A stretch of DNA of 11,492 nucleotides, taken from Entomomonas sp964395065. Lineage in GTDB: Bacteria > Pseudomonadota > Gammaproteobacteria > Pseudomonadales > Pseudomonadaceae. The stretch spans positions 1-11,492 of the forward strand of contig CAYNAM010000081.1 of NCBI GenBank assembly GCA_964395065.1, given 5' to 3'. Made by a program: the position numbers and the translations under genes. How positions within the stretch are numbered: position 1 is the first letter of the stretch; every line of letters begins with the position of its first letter. Below the pieces are notes generated by a model. It ran no database searches and was not told the origin of the DNA. It saw nothing but the letters and a program-made list of their open reading frames with translations. This document shows, piece by piece, positions 6,854 to 11,492 of the stretch.

Positions 6854-8395
6854 ATGTTTAGTTTTTTTGGCAAGGAATCTGGCATAACGCTATTAGATGT
6901 GCTGTTGGTGTTGTTAATTGTTGGGATGCTGATCTTTGGTATTATATTCGCCTTAGTAAGCTATACTAATATTCTTTCATTTTTTAATGGTCAGCAAATT
7001 GTTAGGCATGTTTCTAGTAATATTTTTAAAACAGTCTCTATGCCTATAGAACAGCATAAGCAAATTATTATTAATTTAGATAACAATAAGCCATTTGAAA
7101 CAATAGCTATTACTCAAAAAATAATGTTTCCTTTTTCTAAAGAAAAGAAAGTAGCCACTGAGTGGCCTAAAGGTAAGGCAGGATTTTTAGTTAAAAGTTA
7201 TGATGGTTCTACCATTGAAATGTTAGGTTATCGTTATAAGAAGATGGCTAAAACGACAGCAAAAGATGGTTATGATGCGCTATTAGACTTGACCGTGAAT
7301 AACACACAACAAATAGATCAAAATAATATTAATTATCCCTATTTATATGTTTGGTTTGATTATAACCAAAATACACAGGTCGATGCTGATGAATTAATTA
7401 GCTTAAAAGATTTGGGTATTACCTCTATTGATATTGCTTCTATGAAAATAGCTAATCGGCATATTAATAGCAGTGTTATTACTCGCGAAGGATTTTATTA
7501 CAGAACCGACGGTTCTAAAGGAAGTATCTTAGAGGTTGACTTATTTCAAGATCCTTTTTATAGGGAGTTTCTAAAACCTATTAATATTCCAGACAAGATT
7601 AAGCCAATCCCGAATGTTCAAGGAACAGGGTTGGTTAGAGACTTACAAGAAGCAAGTGCCAAAAGCTCTACATTATTATCGACAGTGGTTAACTATTATA
7701 GTCATGAATCACTCAGCCAACGTTATGCGATGTTAGACAATATATTGTTCGAATGGGGGGGGAGTGAAACTATGCACTTTTTGGCACGTTTATCTCAGCT
7801 CTCAACGGATCGTTTTAAACTCGAGTTGGTGGATGAGTTAAAACCTGATGCTTATCGAAGTATTCATTCAGATGTAGGCCTTGTCTTTAATCATTTAATG
7901 GTAGTAGAGCAATTTACGGGTAGACGGTTGCTTTATGCTTTTGCTAAAGAGGTATTAAATACTCAAACAGGAGAGGTAGAGTTGCATTTGGCGATCAGTT
8001 TTAATAATGAAATTATCGCACGCAGGGTAGTAGTTGCTAATAGTAATCAACAGCAAAAGGAAATATTAATTTCAAATGATATGCTTAAATTTACCGATGA
8101 GCAGAAAATACAAATTAATGATGCGTATGAGATAGTTAAGAAAAATATCTTTGCTAAGCTACAAAAGGAAAAGCCTGATATACAAGCACTTAAAGCTGAG
8201 TTTAAGAAAAATGAATACCAATGGGTAGATACCGGTCTGCAAAATCAAATAGAGACGGGGGAATATTTTATTCGTGAACGTAAGACGATTAATATGCCAA
8301 GAAGAAGATACCTCATTGAGTGTGTAAAACCAGGTAATATTATTGATCAACAAGTTCGTGATTGTGCCGATGGTAAAATAGCCAAAACTTGGTAA
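6854..8395 (+). CDS. Pilin-like membrane-anchored protein with an RTX-toxin-like EF-hand domain
   Basis: This 513-residue protein is not one I can name. Residues 1-10 (MFSFFGKESG) followed by ITLLDVLLVLLIVGMLIFGI resemble a type IV prepilin: a short basic leader ending in Gly, then a hydrophobic helix, but with Asp instead of Glu at mature position 5. From about residue 137 it resembles the non-repeat region of large RTX-type calcium-binding proteins: KDGYDALLDL, then VWFDYNQNTQVDADELISL with an EF-hand-like loop (Asp169, Asn171, Asn173, Gln175, Asp177, Glu180). Next come DLGITSI, VQGTGLVRDLQEA, a helix ending ILFEWGGS (297-304), VEQFTGRR (351-358) and INDAYEIVKKNIFAKL (421-436). No glycine-rich nonapeptide repeats occur. 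The only two cysteines are Cys490 and Cys504. The ATG at 6854 has an in-frame TGA just upstream (6842-6844), so the start is firm, though the ribosome site is weak. An exported, inner-membrane-anchored or pilus-incorporated protein is inferred. Alternatively, it is an RTX fragment captured behind a plain signal anchor. Confidence 0.6.
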   Translation: MFSFFGKESGITLLDVLLVLLIVGMLIFGIIFALVSYTNILSFFNGQQIVRHVSSNIFKTVSMPIEQHKQIIINLDNNKPFETIAITQKIMFPFSKEKKVATEWPKGKAGFLVKSYDGSTIEMLGYRYKKMAKTTAKDGYDALLDLTVNNTQQIDQNNINYPYLYVWFDYNQNTQVDADELISLKDLGITSIDIASMKIANRHINSSVITREGFYYRTDGSKGSILEVDLFQDPFYREFLKPINIPDKIKPIPNVQGTGLVRDLQEASAKSSTLLSTVVNYYSHESLSQRYAMLDNILFEWGGSETMHFLARLSQLSTDRFKLELVDELKPDAYRSIHSDVGLVFNHLMVVEQFTGRRLLYAFAKEVLNTQTGEVELHLAISFNNEIIARRVVVANSNQQQKEILISNDMLKFTDEQKIQINDAYEIVKKNIFAKLQKEKPDIQALKAEFKKNEYQWVDTGLQNQIETGEYFIRERKTINMPRRRYLIECVKPGNIIDQQVRDCADGKIAKTW

Positions 8396-8414
8396 ATTTA
8401 GTACTGAAATAAAT

Positions 8415-8429
8415 TGATAATCATTCTAA
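8415..8429. promoter_or_regulatory. Fur-box-like site upstream of poxB
   Basis: TGATAATCATTCTAA matches the 7-1-7 Fur core (TGATAAT, one base, ATTATCA) at 13 of 15 positions. It overlaps TTGATA (8414-8419), a usable -35 for poxB. In AT-rich DNA such matches arise by chance more often, so this is a weak call. Confidence 0.25.
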
Positions 8430-8446
8430 TGAAACTTTAAGTTTCA
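8430..8446. repeat. 17-bp perfect palindrome in the poxB leader/promoter
   Basis: TGAAACTTTAAGTTTCA reads as 8-bp arms around one central T. A further half-site GTTTCA occurs at 8468-8473. It sits directly after the Fur-like site and over a weak -10 (TTTAAG, 8436-8441), with no T-run behind it, so an operator is more likely than a terminator. Confidence 0.5.
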
Positions 8447-8491
8447 AAGCATGCCTAAGTAGGTATTGTTTCATAATAAAAGAGGATGATT

Positions 8492-10219
8492 ATGAGTACT
8501 CCATTAGTCGCAGATGTATTAGTTGAAACCTTAGAACAAGCAGGCGTTAAATCAGTTTGGGGGGTTCCGGGAGACTCGCTAAACGCATTTACTGATGCAT
8601 TGGGGAAACGTAATCATATAAAATGGTTAGAGGTGCGCCATGAGGAGGCAGCAGCTTTTGCTGCCAGTGCTTATGCTGATGCTACCAACGAACTTGGTGT
8701 GTGTGTTGGGTCTTGTGGTCCTGGCAATTTGCATTTGATTAATGGTTTATTTGAAGCTCAGCGTATGAATGCTCCCGTTCTTGCTATTGCCGCGCAAATT
8801 CCGAGCAGTGAGTTAGGATTGGGCTACTTTCAAGAAACACATCCTGAAACTTTATTCAAAGAGTGCAGTGATTATTGCGAACTGATTTCTAGTGCAGAAC
8901 AATTACCTCGGGTATTAGAAACAGCGATGCGTTCAGCAATTACTCGACGTAGTGTTTCTGTTGTAGTAATTCCAGGTGATGTTGCTTTTAGTAAGGCAAC
9001 TACTCAGACTGTTAAATGGTCAACGCCTGTATTACCTGTGGTTACTCCACCTAAAAAAGAGTTAGAAGATCTAGCAACGCTATTAAATAAAACTAAAAAT
9101 ATTGCTATTTTATGTGGCTATGGTTGTCGTCATGCGCATCAACAAGTAGTCGCTCTGGCTGAAAAATTAAAAGCTCCTGTTGTCCATGCATTAAGGGGAA
9201 AATCTTTTGTTGAGTATGATAATCCTTATGATGTGGGTATGACAGGGCTGATAGGTTTTTCATCTGGTTACCATGCCTTAAAAGAGTGTGATTTTTTATT
9301 AATGCTTGGAACTAATTTCCCGTATCGTAATTTTTATCCTGAGCATGGTAATGTTGTTCAAATAGATTTGAGAGGAGAGCATTTAGGCAGGCGTACATCT
9401 TTATTAAAAGGTCTTGTTGGGGATGTTGGCGCAACACTCGATTTATTATTGCCTCTTATTTCAACTCAAGATGATGATAAGTTTTTAAAGAAAGCGATCG
9501 CGCATTACCAAAGTGCTCGTAAAGGATTGGATGAGCTTGCGATTCCTAATAAGCCAGAGCGTGCACTTCATCCACAATATTTAGCAGCAAGAGTTTCGGC
9601 ATTGGCGGATGATGACGCACTATTTACAGCCGATGTGGGTACTCCGACTGTGTGGGCTGCTCGTTACTTGAAGATGAATGGTAAGCGCTATTTGACAGGT
9701 TCATTTATTCATGGCTCGATGGCGAATGCGACCCCACAAGCAATGGGGTTACAAGAAGCGTTTCCTGATAGACAAGTAATTGCTTTTGCAGGTGATGGTG
9801 GGCTTTCAATGCTATTGGGTGAACTTTGTTCGTTAGTATTAACAAAACTTCCTGTTAAAGTGATTGTATTTAATAATAAATCGCTTGGCTTTGTGGCGAT
9901 GGAGATGAAGGCTGCGGGTTTAATGGATGATATTACTCATTTAAATAGTCCAGATTTTGCTGCAGTAGCAGAGGGATGTGGTGTGAAAGGCTTTACTGTT
10001 ACTTCATCAGAACAACTCGATGATACATTAAAAGCTGCTTTCGAGTATAATGGTCCTGTTGTTATTGATGTTCATACAGAAATGCAGGAGTTATCGATCC
10101 CGCCTAAAATTAATTTAGAACAAGCTAAAGGCTTTAGCCTCTATATGTTAAAAGCTATATTAAGTGGGCGAGGTGATGAAGTTAAAGAGTTAGTTAAAGC
10201 AAACTTATTCAGGTCTTAA
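8492..10219 (+). CDS. poxB: Pyruvate dehydrogenase (quinone) / pyruvate oxidase PoxB
   Basis: A thiamine-diphosphate and FAD enzyme that oxidises pyruvate to acetate and CO2 and passes electrons to ubiquinone at the inner face of the membrane. The 575 residues align along their whole length with E. coli PoxB (572). Seen are the thiamine-activating Glu51 in RHEEAAAFAA, SCGPGNLHLINGLF, the FAD-domain block ALRGKSFVEYDNPYDVGMTGLIGFSSG, and the thiamine/Mg motif GDG (434-436) to NN (461-462). The C-terminal helix SGRGDEVKELVKANLFRS corresponds to the lipid-binding, activation peptide of E. coli PoxB. ATG 8492 is preferred over ATG 8486 because the AGAGG at 8481-8485 leaves 6 bases to the former and none to the latter. 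maeA follows after 47 bases with no terminator between. Confidence 0.96.
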   Translation: MSTPLVADVLVETLEQAGVKSVWGVPGDSLNAFTDALGKRNHIKWLEVRHEEAAAFAASAYADATNELGVCVGSCGPGNLHLINGLFEAQRMNAPVLAIAAQIPSSELGLGYFQETHPETLFKECSDYCELISSAEQLPRVLETAMRSAITRRSVSVVVIPGDVAFSKATTQTVKWSTPVLPVVTPPKKELEDLATLLNKTKNIAILCGYGCRHAHQQVVALAEKLKAPVVHALRGKSFVEYDNPYDVGMTGLIGFSSGYHALKECDFLLMLGTNFPYRNFYPEHGNVVQIDLRGEHLGRRTSLLKGLVGDVGATLDLLLPLISTQDDDKFLKKAIAHYQSARKGLDELAIPNKPERALHPQYLAARVSALADDDALFTADVGTPTVWAARYLKMNGKRYLTGSFIHGSMANATPQAMGLQEAFPDRQVIAFAGDGGLSMLLGELCSLVLTKLPVKVIVFNNKSLGFVAMEMKAAGLMDDITHLNSPDFAAVAEGCGVKGFTVTSSEQLDDTLKAAFEYNGPVVIDVHTEMQELSIPPKINLEQAKGFSLYMLKAILSGRGDEVKELVKANLFRS

Positions 10220-10253
10220 TTTTTCAACGTGATTTATTGTGTTTTTAAAAAAT

Positions 10254-10260
10254 AAGAAGG
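10254..10260 (+). promoter_or_regulatory. Ribosome binding site that sets the maeA start
   Basis: AAGAAGG lies 6 bases before the ATG at 10267 and fixes the start of the truncated maeA. Confidence 0.7.
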
Positions 10261-10266
10261 TTATAT

Positions 10267-11492
10267 ATGACTAGTAAAAAACGCCCTTTGCACATTCACT
10301 ATTCAGGTCCTAAGTTATTAGATTCTCCCCTATTAAATAAATCGAGTGCTTTTACACGTGAAGAGCGCCAGGAGTTTAATTTGATAGGGCTCTTACCTTA
10401 TACTATGGAGACCATTGAGGAGCAAGTGGTACGTGTTTATGATCAGTACAAGCTTTGCAACACTGATTTGGAGCGCCACATCTATTTACGCTCAATTCAA
10501 GATGATAATGAAACCTTATTCTATCGTTTAGTTGAGGATCATCTAGAGGAAATGTTACCCATTATTTATACCCCAACAGTAGGAGAGGCCTGTCAAGAAT
10601 TTTCAAAAATTTACCGTAACCATCGGGGTATTTTTGTTAGTTATCCAGATAAAGATAAGATTGATGATATTTTATACAGTGCTACAAAGCAAAATGTTAA
10701 GGTTATTGTAGTGAGTGATTGTGAGCGTATTTTAGGTTTGGGCGACCAAGGGGTTGGCGGTATGGGAATCCCTATTGGTAAACTATCTCTGTATACATCT
10801 TGTGGTGGTATCAGTCCTGCCTATACGCTACCTATTGTTTTAGATGTTGGGACAAATAACCCAGATTTGCTCAATGATCCAATGTACATGGGGTGGCGCC
10901 ATGAGCGTATTACAGGTGATGAGTATTATGAGTTTGTTGATTTATTTGTACAAGCAGTCAAACGTCGTTGGCCAAATGTGTTACTTCAATTTGAAGACTT
11001 CGCACAACATGCTGCGTTACCATTATTAGAAAAGTATAAAGATGAACTTTGTTGTTTTAATGATGACATTCAGGGGACTGCTGCTGTAGCTGTAGGTACT
11101 TTGTGGGCAGCGTGTAAGGCTAAAGGAGAAAAGATTTCACAACAGGTGGTTACTTTTCTTGGCGCAGGATCCGCTGGTTGTGGTATTGCTGAGCAGATAG
11201 TCAGTGCGATGATGTTAGAAGGATTGACCGAGGAGCAGGCACGCCAACGTATATTCATGGTTGACCGTTGGGGATTAATTACTGATTCAATGTCACACTT
11301 ACCTGATTTTCAACGTCGATTGGCTCAAAAAGAGGATAATGTCAAAGGTTGGTCAGCTGAAGGGAAAGATATCTCTTTATTAGAAACTGTACAAAATGCA
11401 AAACCTACGGTATTAGTGGGAGTATCTGCGCAGCGTGGTTTATTTACGGAGGAGATTATCAAAACTATGCATAGTCATTGTGCTAAGCCATT
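10267..11492 (+). CDS. maeA: NAD-dependent malic enzyme (3' end beyond the window)
   Basis: Oxidatively decarboxylates malate to pyruvate and CO2 with reduction of NAD. The window holds 408 codons from the start; E. coli MaeA has 565, so roughly 155 are missing. The visible part aligns throughout with E. coli MaeA (SfcA). Features seen are the catalytic Tyr101 in YTPTVGEAC, the Lys172 region GMGIPIGKLSLYTSCGGISP, and the metal ligands Glu243-Asp244 in QFEDF and Asp267 in FNDDIQGTA. The nucleotide fold LGAGSAGCGI follows (298-307), then MVDRWGLIT and LVGVSAQRGLFTEEII. NAD preference is inferred from likeness to MaeA rather than from a decisive residue. Close spacing to poxB suggests one transcript, placing a pyruvate producer beside a pyruvate consumer. 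Confidence 0.95.
   Translation, partial: MTSKKRPLHIHYSGPKLLDSPLLNKSSAFTREERQEFNLIGLLPYTMETIEEQVVRVYDQYKLCNTDLERHIYLRSIQDDNETLFYRLVEDHLEEMLPIIYTPTVGEACQEFSKIYRNHRGIFVSYPDKDKIDDILYSATKQNVKVIVVSDCERILGLGDQGVGGMGIPIGKLSLYTSCGGISPAYTLPIVLDVGTNNPDLLNDPMYMGWRHERITGDEYYEFVDLFVQAVKRRWPNVLLQFEDFAQHAALPLLEKYKDELCCFNDDIQGTAAVAVGTLWAACKAKGEKISQQVVTFLGAGSAGCGIAEQIVSAMMLEGLTEEQARQRIFMVDRWGLITDSMSHLPDFQRRLAQKEDNVKGWSAEGKDISLLETVQNAKPTVLVGVSAQRGLFTEEIIKTMHSHCAKP

Noticed and set aside
6784..6861. 25-codon open frame overlapping the start of the pilin-like gene
   Set aside because: No ribosome site, no recognisable product, and it overlaps the better-supported gene in another frame.
8486..8491. ATG at 8486 as the poxB start
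   Set aside because: The AGAGG motif directly abuts it with no spacer; the ATG at 8492 is correctly spaced and fits the family's N-terminus.
11070..11258. Minus-strand open frame inside maeA, and other short frames overlapping known genes (e.g. 291-509, 1578-1808, 3132-3353, 5570-5932, 10844-11029)
   Set aside because: They lie wholly inside strongly conserved genes in other frames, have no recognisable product, and are explained as shadows.
1..11492. tRNA, rRNA, CRISPR arrays, insertion sequences, prophage or integration sites
   Set aside because: I read through the intergenic regions and found no cloverleaf-like unit, regular repeat array, transposase or integrase coding sequence, or terminal repeats.

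Overview
The window is an AT-rich (by eye about 60% A+T), densely coding stretch of a gammaproteobacterial chromosome. The order cvpA-purF-metZ, an ArgF of the Pseudomonas type, and the use of MetZ for methionine synthesis all point to a Pseudomonas-like lineage (Pseudomonadales). The base composition is far lower in G+C than typical Pseudomonas. A low-GC relative such as the insect-gut genus Entomomonas would fit, but that is inference from composition and gene order, not a database match.

Layout. Positions 1-71 hold the last codons of an unrecognised upstream gene. Next comes a plus-strand operon: cvpA (136-684, membrane protein), purF (706-2211, first committed step of purine synthesis) and metZ (2227-3438, O-succinylhomoserine sulfhydrylase). 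It closes with a strong two-way terminator shared with the convergent argF (3480-4394, minus, ornithine carbamoyltransferase). A 249-base divergent spacer separates argF from a cytoplasmic PAS-PAS-GGDEF-EAL cyclic-di-GMP protein (4644-6764). It is followed after 89 bases, with no visible terminator, by the least ordinary gene of the window (6854-8395). This gene encodes a 513-residue protein that starts like a type IV (pseudo)pilin and then carries a region I recognise as resembling the non-repeat, EF-hand-containing domain of large RTX-type calcium-binding toxins and adhesins. Last come poxB (8492-10219, quinone-dependent pyruvate dehydrogenase) and maeA (10267 to the window end, NAD-type malic enzyme, truncated by the window). 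These two probably form a two-gene operon.

How the genes work together. cvpA-purF-metZ is housekeeping biosynthesis (purines and methionine) and argF is arginine biosynthesis. poxB and maeA are metabolically consecutive: malic enzyme turns malate into pyruvate and CO2, and PoxB turns pyruvate into acetate and CO2, passing electrons to quinone. The c-di-GMP gene and the pilin/RTX-like gene may form a signalling-plus-surface-protein pair, which is the best candidate here for something undescribed. No tRNA, rRNA, CRISPR array, insertion sequence or phage gene was seen.
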